Assembly: GCA_963652335.1 (NCBI GenBank) | Contig: CAVJSS010000013.1 | Coordinates: forward strand, 1-26,911 | Source: UBA4951 sp963652335 | GTDB taxonomy: Bacteria > Bacillota_I > Bacilli_A > RFN20 > CAG-826 | Length of the DNA stretch: 26,911 nucleotides | Reading direction: 5' to 3' | Shown here: in pieces, positions 15,119-23,857 of the stretch | How the letters are laid out: each line of letters starts with the position of its first letter | How positions within the stretch are numbered: the first letter of the stretch is position 1 | Notes under the pieces: generated by a model | Seen by the model: only the letters and a program-made list of their open reading frames with translations | Told to the model about the DNA's origin: nothing | Database searches by the model: none | Made by a program: the position numbers and the translations under genes

Positions 15119-17542
15119 TCAATATAAGAAGTCATTATTGTTCGCGAATACCTCAAAAACCAAGGTATCAGGGTTGGAATTTAGGGTATATACATAGAAG
15201 GTAAGGTATACTTTCGGTTCCTCGTCGTCTTCGTAGGTGAATTCGCAGCTAAGGAATTTTCCCTTGCCTATTTCTATTCCGTCTTCATATCTATCGCAGG
15301 CTCCCCAGCATTCATCGTCTGTATCAGCGTCCATATTATAGAGGGCTTCGAATCCAGCTGGGATAAGCTTGCTATCGGTCAAAGATATAAGGCTATCGGC
15401 GGTCACTACATTCGTCTCATCCGATAGATCGAAGGTCATCTTGATGAATGGATCGTCATCTTCGTCTCTTTCGATCATAGCGGATTCGAATCCGTTATTT
15501 TTTAAGCCAGTCAAAACCTTATTGATGGTCGAATCGGCGTCGTAATCCAAGATTTCTTTGGCGGTCACGACACAGGTATCCTCGAAATATCTTCCGTCTG
15601 GTGTGGTAATGAAGACATGGATGGTTGCTTTGTCTCCGCTGACGGCAGAGGAAGAAACGGTCACGAAGCCCTTATCGTTGACTGCGAATTTCTCTGGGTT
15701 GCTGGAAGCATAATAGACATCATAAGGCAACATGTCTTTGTAGACTTGGAGCTTTTGTGTCTTGCCGATTCCGATCTCATATGTTTCGTTGCTGAATTCC
15801 AAGGTTGGCGTGTGGGTTTCTCCAGAGCCCTTCGCGATCGTTATGGTAGTGAAACCCCAATCTTCTTCATACCAAACGGAATTGAAGGAAATCCATAACT
15901 TTCCGTCTTTGTCTTCGAAATAATAGTCACCCCAGCCATCTACTATATGATAGCCAAGATTTTCAAAGAGAGTCGCATAGGCCGAAGCGATAGCGCTTTC
16001 TTCTTTGTCTTTCAACCGAATCGTTATGCCGGCCTCTCCCAAAGCCATATCCTTGGCCAATTCTTCGATATCCTTATCGGTATAATCGTAAGGAAGGTCG
16101 ATGTAATCGTCTGGGTTTGCGGCGATATCCTTAAGATAATATTGATATCGGCTTTCGACGTAATCGCTGCCATTGACTTCGTATTTGATCTTTCCTTCGA
16201 AAGAATCCGCCAAACCATCCAGAAGAGGGAACGAATAATCCGTCATGCCGAAAAGGCTATTGGCCAAATCGTTGATAGCATCAGCCGGGAAGGATTCGGT
16301 GAATGAACTTTCCGGTTCGGTTAGGGTGATTGCCACTTGGAACCCTATTTGGGAGCCGTCCGCATAGATCTCATCGCATTCGACCGCGATGGTTTCCTCC
16401 CAATTGACATATGGGGAAGAATAAGTCATCTGTCTTAGCTTTTGGGCTTCCAATTCTTCTTCATAGTCCCAAGATGCGACCTTTGTCGTTTGCCCTTGGA
16501 TATAAAACGTGTCGTTTTTGGCAAAAACATAGAATTTGCCGCCTTCATCCAATTCGAATTCGGGGATGGTGACACCGGTTTTGCTTTCGATCTCGGCTAA
16601 GGCTTCCTTCGGCCAAGCGTTATATTGGTCGACTTTTGGCAGATAAACGAAATCGAAGGTATTGCCGTTTAGGTAATAGAGGGCGGCTTGGATGTTGGAG
16701 CCATCTTCCAAAGCCTTGTTCAAGACGATGCTTCCGTATTCGGCGCTTGTGGCGTTATCCTTGATGAATCCGTTTTTGATCAATATGTCGGCATATTGAT
16801 CGCTAAGGTCTTCGACATAGACGTCGATTATTTCGAAAAGCGAAGACGATTTGGCATAAGCCCTATTTGAAGAACCAAGCTGAATGAAAGGAAGCTCGAT
16901 TGACAAAGTCTCGATCATCTCTGCTTTTTCATCAGCATCCCAATTGACGGCGTCGCTCTTTTCCCCGCACATATCGTTATAGCATTTGATGATGTTGTTG
17001 GCGGTCCCGTGTTCGTTCTCGATCCAATAATACATCAGATCGTAGCCGGTCTTTTTATCTAAAGAAGCATTGGTCAATTCGGCGAATTCGACCCCATAAT
17101 CATCGGTTTGGATCGCCTTGCCGCCATATCCCTTTATCAGATTCCATCCGCTTTTCACCAAGTCGGAATAATATTCCTTCAAGGTGAATGAGTCGGCGGT
17201 GTTATAAATCATCAAGTAATTGCCATAATCGTGATCTTCGATTTCCCTAACGATGATTTTACCCATCATCTTGCTTCCTGGATGTGGCAACACCGATCCG
17301 CAAAATTTTAGCATCAAGGCCTTTTCTTCTTCGCTCCAATCCTTCTTTTCTTCTTCGGAAGATGACGTATCGTCGGATTTTGAAGATGAATCCGAAGGCG
17401 ATGAAGAAGAATCGGGTATCACCGATGAATCCGAGCTATCGTAGCTTGAAGAAGACGATGAAGGATCGCTTGGCGTTTCATTGCACGCGCCAAGCAACAA
17501 GGCGGCCAAGGCCAAGGCCAAGACTTTTCTTTTTTTTCTCAT
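15119..17542 (-). CDS. Repeat-containing lipoprotein with Ser-rich linker and Ig-like domain (paralogue of 4366-6771)
   Basis: 807 aa. Signal peptide with lipobox LGAC (Cys20), a Ser/Asp linker (about 24-66), then the same architecture as the 801-aa lipoprotein: 'WSEEEKALM' with 'FTLKEYYSDLVKSGW', a second unit starting 'WDADEKAEMIETLS', a third at 'AWPKEALAEI' and 'TGVTIPEFELDEGG', a fourth at 'SFPADAINDLANS', then an Ig-like domain ('GSGETHTPTLEF', 'MLPYDVYYASSN') and a C-terminal domain ('LIPAGFEALY', 'VYLTFYVYT'). Full-length similarity shows an old duplication, now diverged in sequence. AAGGAG 7 bases before the ATG fixes the start. Monocistronic, with its own promoter. Exposed at the cell surface; ligand unknown. 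Confidence 0.8.
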   Translation of the reverse strand: MRKKRKVLALALAALLLGACNETPSDPSSSSSSYDSSDSSVIPDSSSSPSDSSSKSDDTSSSEEEKKDWSEEEKALMLKFCGSVLPHPGSKMMGKIIVREIEDHDYGNYLMIYNTADSFTLKEYYSDLVKSGWNLIKGYGGKAIQTDDYGVEFAELTNASLDKKTGYDLMYYWIENEHGTANNIIKCYNDMCGEKSDAVNWDADEKAEMIETLSIELPFIQLGSSNRAYAKSSSLFEIIDVYVEDLSDQYADILIKNGFIKDNATSAEYGSIVLNKALEDGSNIQAALYYLNGNTFDFVYLPKVDQYNAWPKEALAEIESKTGVTIPEFELDEGGKFYVFAKNDTFYIQGQTTKVASWDYEEELEAQKLRQMTYSSPYVNWEETIAVECDEIYADGSQIGFQVAITLTEPESSFTESFPADAINDLANSLFGMTDYSFPLLDGLADSFEGKIKYEVNGSDYVESRYQYYLKDIAANPDDYIDLPYDYTDKDIEELAKDMALGEAGITIRLKDKEESAIASAYATLFENLGYHIVDGWGDYYFEDKDGKLWISFNSVWYEEDWGFTTITIAKGSGETHTPTLEFSNETYEIGIGKTQKLQVYKDMLPYDVYYASSNPEKFAVNDKGFVTVSSSAVSGDKATIHVFITTPDGRYFEDTCVVTAKEILDYDADSTINKVLTGLKNNGFESAMIERDEDDDPFIKMTFDLSDETNVVTADSLISLTDSKLIPAGFEALYNMDADTDDECWGACDRYEDGIEIGKGKFLSCEFTYEDDEEPKVYLTFYVYTLNSNPDTLVFEVFANNNDFLY

Positions 17543-17561
17543 TTTCTAACTCCTTTTCCCT

Positions 17562-17584
17562 AAGCCATCTTTCAAGATGGGCTT
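17562..17584 (-). promoter_or_regulatory. Leader hairpin of the 807-aa lipoprotein mRNA
   Basis: CCATCTT (17565-17571) and AAGATGG (17574-17580) form a stem, extended by AAG/CTT, between promoter and ribosome site. The very small loop makes it tight. It may stabilise the mRNA; a regulatory role is not shown. Confidence 0.35.
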
Positions 17585-17594
17585 CACGAAGGAA

Positions 17595-17622
17595 ATTAAA
17601 AAATATAACGAAACAATGTCAA
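17595..17622 (-). promoter_or_regulatory. Promoter of the 807-aa lipoprotein gene
   Basis: On the - strand, TTGACA (17622-17617), 16-base spacer, TTTAAT (17600-17595). The leader is about 45 bases. Confidence 0.65.
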
Positions 17623-17673
17623 GCGATACTTGCTATAAATCGTCATTTATCGGGGTATAAGCCATAGCTAAGG

Positions 17674-17699
17674 AAAAAGCCCATCCAAGGGCTCTTTTC
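17674..17699 (-). terminator. Terminator of preA
   Basis: On the - strand, AGCCC/GGGCT stem (17693-17678) followed by TTTTT, 16 bases after the preA stop. It also has a short T-run on the + strand. Confidence 0.75.
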
Positions 17700-17708
17700 G
17701 AAATGGTT

Positions 17709-19187
17709 TTATTTCTTCGGCTTTTGCACCCTTTTTGAAGAAGAGATCGCATTGGTTGGGCAAACCAAACTGCATAATAAACAACCGACGCATTTGTTGC
17801 CGTTCATATGTGGCTTATCGTTTATCATCTCGATCGCTTGATGCCCACCATCCAAGCAAGATATATAGCATCTTTGGCAGCCGATGCATTTGGAAGCATC
17901 GATCAAAGGATAAACGACGGTTTTCCGATTCAATAAGGAAGGATCCACGATGTCATTCAATGCCTTGCCCACTATCTCGTTCAACGAGGAGATGCCGTTT
18001 TTGGCCATATAATTCTTGCTGCCGTCAATCAAATCATCGATTATCCGATAGCCATATTGCATGATCGCGGTGGTGATTTGGATGTTTTTGCAGCCCAATG
18101 AAATGAATTCCAAAGCATCCTGCCAAGTCTCGATCCCTCCGATTCCTGATATCGGTTTGCCTTTCAATTCGAAATTGCTAGCCATATCGTAGATGAACCG
18201 CAATGCGATCGGTTTGACCGCTTTGCCGCTATAGCCGGAAACGGAAGATTTGCCATCGACGTTTGGATCGCTCTTCATGCTATTCAAATCGATGTTGGTT
18301 ATGCATTTGATGGTATTGATGGCCGCAATGCCATCCGCGCCCCCTTTTATAGCGCCCAAAGCCGAAGGGACCATATCTCCGACGTTCGGCGTCAATTTGG
18401 CCAAAATCGGCAATTTGGTGCCTTTTCTTACGGCTCTGGATAGGGCTTCGACCAATTCATGATCGGACCCAACCGAACTCCCCATCCCTTTGACCGCCAT
18501 CTGAGGGCAAGAGAAATTGCATTCGATTATGTCGCATCCTGCCTCCTCCGCCATTTTTGCTAGCTTAGTCCATTCTTCTTCCGTCTCGCCCATAATGGAA
18601 GCCACGATCACTTTTGAAGGGTAATTCTTTTTCAATTTGGCCAAAATGGCGAAATTCTCTTCCGGCGTATGGTCGGAGATCTGCTCAAGGTTTTTGAAGC
18701 CGACGAATGGGGTATCGTCCTTTTTGATCGCGCTGAAACGAGGAGAGACTTCCTCTGGGATATAAAAACCGATCGTCTTATAGACTATTCCGCCCCAACC
18801 CATCTCCAATGCTTTCGCGCACATTTCGTAATTCGAGGCCACAACGGAAGAGGAAAGGAAAAAAGGATTCTCGCATTTGACGCCCATGAATTCGATTTCC
18901 AAAGAAGGATCCATTTTTCTTGTCTCTCTATCTTCATAAAGATCTATCGCCTTCTTGATACGGACTTTCTCATTGAAATGGATGCAAGCCTTCTCGCAAT
19001 AGCTCTGACAATCCTTGCAAATGGCTTTGTCTATATGCTTTATCGCCCCATCCTCGTTATCAAATCTTATCGACCTTAAAAACGACGCAGGGCTTAGCTT
19101 ATTAGGGCAAGCCTTATCGCATTTAGGATCGTTGCATAATAAACAAGACGAAGCTATTTGATCGATTATCTCTTTCTGGTATCCCAT
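17709..19187 (-). CDS. preA: Dihydropyrimidine dehydrogenase PreA-like subunit with extra N-terminal Fe-S region
   Basis: 492 aa. Residues about 95-410 match the FMN-binding TIM barrel of PreA closely: 'GWGGIVYKTIGF', 'IIECNFSCPQM', 'AKLTPNVGDM', 'GKSSVSGYSGKAVKPIALRF', 'PISGIGGIETW'. The C-terminus has two 4Fe-4S motifs (C434-x2-C-x2-C-x3-C444 and C466-x2-C-x2-C-x3-C476). The enzyme reduces uracil and thymine to dihydropyrimidines, in E. coli as PreA-PreT. The E. coli PreA is about 411 aa; here about 85 extra N-terminal residues hold eight cysteines (15, 18, 23, 27, 57, 60, 64, 68), resembling the Fe-S front of PreT or of eukaryotic DPD. No preT gene lies next to it. AAGGAG 5 bases before the ATG supports the start. 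Monocistronic. Could also act on a related pyrimidine-like substrate. Confidence 0.88.
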   Translation of the reverse strand: MGYQKEIIDQIASSCLLCNDPKCDKACPNKLSPASFLRSIRFDNEDGAIKHIDKAICKDCQSYCEKACIHFNEKVRIKKAIDLYEDRETRKMDPSLEIEFMGVKCENPFFLSSSVVASNYEMCAKALEMGWGGIVYKTIGFYIPEEVSPRFSAIKKDDTPFVGFKNLEQISDHTPEENFAILAKLKKNYPSKVIVASIMGETEEEWTKLAKMAEEAGCDIIECNFSCPQMAVKGMGSSVGSDHELVEALSRAVRKGTKLPILAKLTPNVGDMVPSALGAIKGGADGIAAINTIKCITNIDLNSMKSDPNVDGKSSVSGYSGKAVKPIALRFIYDMASNFELKGKPISGIGGIETWQDALEFISLGCKNIQITTAIMQYGYRIIDDLIDGSKNYMAKNGISSLNEIVGKALNDIVDPSLLNRKTVVYPLIDASKCIGCQRCYISCLDGGHQAIEMINDKPHMNGNKCVGCLLCSLVCPTNAISSSKRVQKPKK

Positions 19188-19330
19188 AGATTCTCCTTAA
19201 ATATGAAACTATTCATTGCTTGACATCAATTATTTCGTCAATCAAGAAATCACGTGGTTATTTTCTCTAAAACGTGGGCTTAAATACACAAAAACATGCT
19301 TATATGAAAGCAATTTCAGAGATAGAAGAT

Positions 19331-19360
19331 ATAAAGAAGGGCACAGTTTATTCTGCGCCC
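19331..19360 (-). terminator. Terminator of the SipW/TasA-like operon
   Basis: On the - strand, GGGCGCAG (19360-19353) pairs with CTGTGCCC (19346-19339), one G-T wobble, followed by TTCTTTATA. It lies about 64 bases after the last stop of the operon. Confidence 0.7.
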
Positions 19361-19423
19361 AAGTTTCGGAAATGCTCAGTTAAGTTTAGTCGAATCTTAA
19401 ATGAAATTTCTTGTTTTGATATT

Positions 19424-21667
19424 TCAGTCGGTCAAGTCTTGAATGGTGACATCGGGTGTTCCGTTATCGCCGATCTTGAATAATGGAGCGCCTTCCAGGC
19501 CAACGTTCCAACCGACCAATTCACTAACGAAGTAAGCATCATCGCTTTCCAAATTCTTATGGTTATAACGCTTGTCTCTATAAAGGGTGACACCGCTTAT
19601 CGTGTTGCCTTCGATCGTTGGGACGGTCGCTTCAGTGGTACCGCTTTGGACGGTGACTGCTCCAGCCAAACTGCCAACATGGCAATATCCGGTTATTTCG
19701 GTGTCAGTCACACTGCAGTTTTTGATCGTGTTGTCTAATTGGGAGACTTCCAACAATCCGCCGACGATACCTCCGGCATAATAGCCAGCTTCCCAGGTCC
19801 CGCCCTTGGAATTGGCGATTACTTCTGAGCCGGTTACCTTGACGTTGGTGATGCTGCTTCCATAAGAATAACCCGCCAAAACACCGACGTTTTCACTGCC
19901 GATGACAGTGGCGTCATCGAAATAAAGATTTTGGATTTTGCCGCCATGAAGGTAGCTGAAGAAACCTGCGCCATATTTATCTTCTCTTTGGACGTTGAGC
20001 CCAGTGATCGTATGTTCATTGCCTTCGAGGGTAAATGCAGCGGTTCCCCACCCCCAATTTATAGGCTCCCATGTGCCTTCTAGCGTAATGTCGTTGGTGA
20101 TCGATACATTAACGGCTTTGTAGTTAAACATATCATTGGCAGCTGGGTTGTTGACAAGGTCACGCCATGCGCTTAACCCGTTCGCATTGGAGATTTCGAA
20201 ATCCCACACGGAATTGTCCGAAGATCTTACCTTACGAGACAAGCCATCAACGTATTGGATTCTGTAAGTGACGTTTTCGGCGGTGTTGGATTCATCAACG
20301 GTGTATTCATCGGTGTCATGTCTTTCTTTTCTTCCGACGATGTCATCCAAATTGGCAGCGCTATCGGATCCTTTGTCGAAGCCTTTATAATCAAACGACC
20401 TGTCGTTTATGATTTTGATATCTTTGACGCTGTTATTCGTGACGTCGACTTTATCGAGTTGTCTTTCATAATAGCCAACCATACCAGTAAGGCCGCCAAC
20501 GTCTCTATAGCCTTGCAGGGTGTTGTTTTCGGCCTCGCAGCCAGTAATTCCGCCTCCAGGTTCGCAAGTCAATCTTCCGACGATCGATCCGACTTTATCG
20601 GCGTCTTTTGTCTTATAAACGTCTTCTGCGATCAAAGTCGAATTCGTTACTTTGCAGTTCGTGAAGGTGGTACACATCCCAACGCCGGCGATTCCGCCAA
20701 CGCCATTGATGCCTTTTATGGTTGCATTGTCGATATAAAGGTCGGTTACGGTTGAACAACAGAGATTTCCGAAGAAACCGGCTTGCTTTTCGTAATCCGT
20801 CTTCGGTTCCTCCTTGGTTTTGTCAACAAAGAAGTTTTTGATGGTCTTCTCGTTTCCGTCGAAAGTCATTCCGTTCCCGATATCGCCTTTTTCGATAGGA
20901 AACCATTCCTTCCCGGCTAAATCAATGTCATTCATCAAACGGACGGTGTCGCATTCGGTTCCTCCGGCCACGCCGAACGAATCGGAATTTTTCTGAAGAT
21001 AACGCAAATCGCTGACGGTATAAATCTCAAAGACCCCATCTTCCGGATCGGTGGTCGCCGCGTTGCCTTGGACGGCTTCTACCGAGATGGAAATAGAACA
21101 GGACTTCCCTTGATATTCATTTCCGGCGTCGCTTGGCAATTCGATCATGACGCTGATTTTCTCTGGATTCGATCCAGCGGACAATTCGGCATAATCGCTG
21201 ATGGTGGTCCTTCCATAATAAGATTGCTCATTCAAGGTCATCTTAAGGCCTTCGAAGAGTCCGTCTCCATCATCGCACATGATCTTGGTGCGGTATTTGG
21301 CGGAAACGTCGCTGTTGTTTTTGACTTTGATCTCGAAAGTGACCCTATCTCCCGGGGTCATCCTATCCAATGTCAGCTTCCCGCCGTCGATGGTGGCCGT
21401 TCCGCCATTCTCAAAGACGTTTTCTGCTGTGGTTGGAACGATTTTGCTTTCATCCTCATCGACATTCCCAACCAACTCTTTTCCCGAGAAGGTCTTAAGG
21501 TCCTCGATGGTCGCCTTGACGTCGACTTTGCCAGATTGGACGGCGATGTTCACGCTGCTTTCGCTTGTAAACAAGGCATAGGTCGCGCCGGCCATAAGGG
21601 AGCCGGCCACGCCGATGGCAGCCAATGAGGAGAGTATCAAACTCGCTCTAGCATTCCTTTTCTTCAT
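19424..21667 (-). CDS. SipW-dependent surface protein: TasA-like head plus two GLUG-type repeat modules
   Basis: 747 aa. The N-terminus 'SLMAGATYALFTSESSV' is the typical signal and cleavage region of SipW substrates (TasA, CalY). Residues about 30-205 form a TasA/camelysin-like domain, closing with 'ELPSDAGNEYQGKSCSISIS'. Then come two homologous modules of about 240-260 residues, each starting with a strand-rich part ('VRLMNDIDLAGKEWFPI'; 'VSITNDITLEGTWEPI'), then 'FxGNExTIxxxxV' and GLUG-style beta-helix repeats ('INGVGGIAGVGM', 'GYRDVGGLTGMVGY', 'SENVGVLAGYSYG', 'CHVGSLAGAV'). GLUG repeats occur in secreted adhesins. There is no C-terminal sorting motif or membrane anchor, so attachment probably goes through the TasA-like head into a fibre. 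GAAAGGA upstream of the ATG. Last gene of the operon. Confidence 0.8.
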   Translation of the reverse strand: MKKRNARASLILSSLAAIGVAGSLMAGATYALFTSESSVNIAVQSGKVDVKATIEDLKTFSGKELVGNVDEDESKIVPTTAENVFENGGTATIDGGKLTLDRMTPGDRVTFEIKVKNNSDVSAKYRTKIMCDDGDGLFEGLKMTLNEQSYYGRTTISDYAELSAGSNPEKISVMIELPSDAGNEYQGKSCSISISVEAVQGNAATTDPEDGVFEIYTVSDLRYLQKNSDSFGVAGGTECDTVRLMNDIDLAGKEWFPIEKGDIGNGMTFDGNEKTIKNFFVDKTKEEPKTDYEKQAGFFGNLCCSTVTDLYIDNATIKGINGVGGIAGVGMCTTFTNCKVTNSTLIAEDVYKTKDADKVGSIVGRLTCEPGGGITGCEAENNTLQGYRDVGGLTGMVGYYERQLDKVDVTNNSVKDIKIINDRSFDYKGFDKGSDSAANLDDIVGRKERHDTDEYTVDESNTAENVTYRIQYVDGLSRKVRSSDNSVWDFEISNANGLSAWRDLVNNPAANDMFNYKAVNVSITNDITLEGTWEPINWGWGTAAFTLEGNEHTITGLNVQREDKYGAGFFSYLHGGKIQNLYFDDATVIGSENVGVLAGYSYGSSITNVKVTGSEVIANSKGGTWEAGYYAGGIVGGLLEVSQLDNTIKNCSVTDTEITGYCHVGSLAGAVTVQSGTTEATVPTIEGNTISGVTLYRDKRYNHKNLESDDAYFVSELVGWNVGLEGAPLFKIGDNGTPDVTIQDLTD

Positions 21668-21699
21668 GTTTTTCCTTTCTTCCGCTTGGTATGCGGTTT

Positions 21700-22362
21700 T
21701 TATTTTGACTGGACGGCTTTGACCGCCAGATCAAACCAAATGTTTTTCCCCTGGGCATCGTTGTTTCCTTTTAGGTCATCGAATTCGGCTTTCACGTAAA
21801 AATCCGCATTCATGTCAGTGGGGGCCATCGACCCGACCAATATCGGATCGGTCCCGAATTCCGATAATTTGTGGGTTTCTTTGAACGTTCCTTGCCCAAT
21901 CGTTATGGTCAATTGGGAAGCGAACGCAGGATCCGAATCCTTAGATAAGATGAGGGAAACGGAATAAGAGAAGGCAACCGAGCTTCTTTTGTGCGCATCC
22001 CCGTTCTTTTTGCCGTTTACGATCCGCATGCTCGCTTGATATAAGCAGCCAGGCACGGCTTTCTCTCCCTCGAGAAGATCGAAGACGTTTTCTTTGCTCT
22101 TTGAGAAATCCTTCTCGTTCTCGTCGACTTTCGTCTCCAAAGATCCATTATCTGCAAGATAAACCTTTTCCAATTTCGTCCTTAATAACGTTATCTTCAG
22201 CGTTCCGGCCTCGAGATGGTTTTGAACCGAAGAGGAATCGGTGAACAAAGCGTAGGTTGCTCCCGCTAGCAAAGCTGACGCAGTCATAGCCATGACGATC
22301 GAAGGAATAAGCATGCTTCCGCTTTTTAAAGGAGATTTTCTTTTGATGTTTTTTCTATTCAT
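21700..22362 (-). CDS. TasA/CalY-like SipW-dependent secreted protein
   Basis: 220 aa. A basic N-terminus, a hydrophobic segment and 'LLAGATYALFTDSSSV' give a SipW-type signal, the same motif as in the 747-aa neighbour. The mature part has the TasA/camelysin arrangement: 'LEAGTLKITL' after the cleavage region, a middle block with 'GCLYQASMRIVN', a long serine/aspartate-rich strand region, and a final 'YVKAEFDDLKG' and 'IWFDLAVKAVQ'. In Bacillus this family polymerises into biofilm fibres after SipW cleavage. GGAGGGAG five bases before the ATG. There are 32 bases to the next gene, so the two substrates are probably co-expressed. Subunit role is inferred from family and neighbours. Confidence 0.75.
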   Translation of the reverse strand: MNRKNIKRKSPLKSGSMLIPSIVMAMTASALLAGATYALFTDSSSVQNHLEAGTLKITLLRTKLEKVYLADNGSLETKVDENEKDFSKSKENVFDLLEGEKAVPGCLYQASMRIVNGKKNGDAHKRSSVAFSYSVSLILSKDSDPAFASQLTITIGQGTFKETHKLSEFGTDPILVGSMAPTDMNADFYVKAEFDDLKGNNDAQGKNIWFDLAVKAVQSK

Positions 22363-22425
22363 CCGCTCCCTCCTTCTTTCTGCCCGTTCTATTCGAGCGC
22401 TTCCTTCTCTTTCCTATCTTTTCTC

Positions 22426-22569
22426 TCATTTCCTTTCTTTCCTTACGCAGCTGGCTCTAGGAGATGTTGCCTCGTCTTCATCGTCTTTGAACATCCAAAG
22501 CGATATCGAAAGGCAAACGAAGGCGATGACCAGACAAACCGATACAGTCAAAACCACAAACAATTTCAT
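22426..22569 (-). CDS. 47-aa single-pass membrane protein coupled to the SipW-like peptidase
   Basis: The ATG overlaps the stop of the peptidase gene as ATGA (22569-22566), and GGAGG sits 8 bases upstream inside that gene. The product is a hydrophobic helix ('MKLFVVLTVSVCLVIAFVCL', continuing 'SISLWMF') followed by a short charged tail ('KDDEDEATSPRASCVRKERK'). It is too short for standard gene finders but has the ribosome site and overlap of a real operon gene. The tail contains a Cys. It might assist the peptidase or its substrates; no family recognised. 63 bases separate it from the next gene. Confidence 0.65.
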   Translation of the reverse strand: MKLFVVLTVSVCLVIAFVCLSISLWMFKDDEDEATSPRASCVRKERK

Positions 22570-23336
22570 TTGGCTGCCTCCTGGCTGGTTGCTTCCAAAG
22601 ATTTAAGCTTCTTTTTGAGTTCTTCGATTTCACTGTCCTTAGAAGAATCAATAATGTCTTTCTTTTCTTTCCTTTTGTCTTTTAAGGAAACGGAAATCCT
22701 AACGACGTTCCAAATAACGACGATCATGCAAGGGACGATGATGGTCAAAGACATGCCAAGCGGGGTCCTTATGGCCCAGACCATGCAGCCGAGCATATAA
22801 CTTTGGCCTGTTACTTTGCCTATCAAATAGTTGGTTGGATTCTTTTCGGATGTATGGATCGTTTGGATTAGGGCGTTAGAAGAAGACACATTGTCCCCTT
22901 TTAACCTTATTTCGTATCCTCCGTCTGATTCGTTTTTTATGGAAATGACCCTGTGGGTGATGGTCTCTTGGGTCGAATAGGAATATCGGAAGGTAAGAAC
23001 GTCGCCGACTCGGATCCAAGATAGCCATTCGGCTTTCTTGGTTTCCTCTTCCGGGATCTTTTCCACGAAGACGCAGGATTTCACTGGGATGGATTTGATT
23101 TCGAATTCGCTTACATCCGTTTCTTCGCATTTGGCCATCGAATCCGATTTGACGATAAGCAATTCCTTCCCAAAAAGGGACACAGCCCCATCTTGGCTTT
23201 TGCTGCCTATTGCCCCGACGATGACAAGAAAAGCGGCCGAGAAAGCGAAAATGCCAGCCAAGGACCAGCCAACGATATTCAAGGCTTTCCCAAGCTTTGG
23301 ATGTTTCATCTTTTCGCTTTCCGCCTTATCGTTCAC
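22566..23336 (-). CDS. sipW: SipW-type (ER-type) signal peptidase I
   Basis: 256 aa. A hydrophobic segment (about 20-42) precedes the catalytic serine block 'LLIVKSDSM' (S66). In place of the bacterial lysine there is 'ETITHRVISI' (H128), and 'LKGDNVSS' (D148) supplies the conserved acidic box. Ser-His-Asp chemistry is the mark of the SipW/archaeal/ER branch. A second hydrophobic segment (about 178-205) and a charged coiled coil (223-252) end the protein. The enzyme cleaves signals of TasA-like proteins on the outer membrane face. The start is GTG at 23336 with GAGGGG just upstream, overlapping the previous stop as GTGA; the next ATG would be residue 10. The C-terminal coiled coil is unusual and may recruit a partner. 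Confidence 0.88.
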   Translation of the reverse strand: MNDKAESEKMKHPKLGKALNIVGWSLAGIFAFSAAFLVIVGAIGSKSQDGAVSLFGKELLIVKSDSMAKCEETDVSEFEIKSIPVKSCVFVEKIPEEETKKAEWLSWIRVGDVLTFRYSYSTQETITHRVISIKNESDGGYEIRLKGDNVSSSNALIQTIHTSEKNPTNYLIGKVTGQSYMLGCMVWAIRTPLGMSLTIIVPCMIVVIWNVVRISVSLKDKRKEKKDIIDSSKDSEIEELKKKLKSLEATSQEAAK

Positions 23337-23812
23337 TTTCCCCTCGTTTCCGCGGTTATGACCGCATTGAAATTCGCATATGCACCCTGAAATTCGTTTC
23401 CTGCTTCCTCATCCATCAAATAAGAAAGCTTTATTTTTCTGGTTCCCTTGCCTAAGTTAAAAGATCTCGACAAAGCTTTTGAAAACGCCAAGCTTTCGTA
23501 AACGGAGCCCGAATCGATGGTTAGGGTAAGGCTTTCGCTTAAGGTCCCCAAATCAATACCCGGTTCGAAACGAAGGGATATAGCGCAATATTTGGCTAAG
23601 CTGCCCTTAATGGCTATCGAATAGGAAAATTCCTTTCCTGGCGCCATATCGTTAAGCGAGACGGATAACGAAGTGCTTCCTTCCTTATCGATCGTGATTG
23701 TCGCATCCGATGCCGCTTTGGCGTTCAAAAGCATGATGGCAAGCAAAGAAGCCCCAACTGTAAACGCTGAGCAAATCCCAACGACAAATAGCCTTTTCGA
23801 TGACTCCTTCAT
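23333..23812 (-). CDS. Small TasA-like secreted protein, first gene of the operon
   Basis: 159 aa. The N-terminal hydrophobic segment (about 8-30) ends with 'LLNAKAASDATITID', an ordinary Ala-x-Ala type site rather than the ATYALF motif of the other two substrates. The mature part is all-beta with 'SVSLNDMAPGKEFSYSIAI' and ends 'DEEAGNEFQGAYANFNAVI', matching the DAGNEYQG block of the 747-aa protein, so it belongs to the same structural family. It occupies the position of tapA in Bacillus but looks like a minor pilin-like subunit or fibre starter. Two ATGs (23815 and 23812) are possible; AGGAGG lies 5-6 bases before the second, which is chosen. The gene follows the T14 leader. Confidence 0.7.
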   Translation of the reverse strand: MKESSKRLFVVGICSAFTVGASLLAIMLLNAKAASDATITIDKEGSTSLSVSLNDMAPGKEFSYSIAIKGSLAKYCAISLRFEPGIDLGTLSESLTLTIDSGSVYESLAFSKALSRSFNLGKGTRKIKLSYLMDEEAGNEFQGAYANFNAVITAETRGK

Positions 23813-23857
23813 CATTCCCTCCTACTTTAGGAAACCAACGCTAACAAAAGCGTAAAT

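Noticed and set aside
19274..19483. 69-codon + strand ORF after the SipW operon
   Set aside because: No ribosome site; it overlaps the operon terminator and the antisense end of the 747-aa gene.
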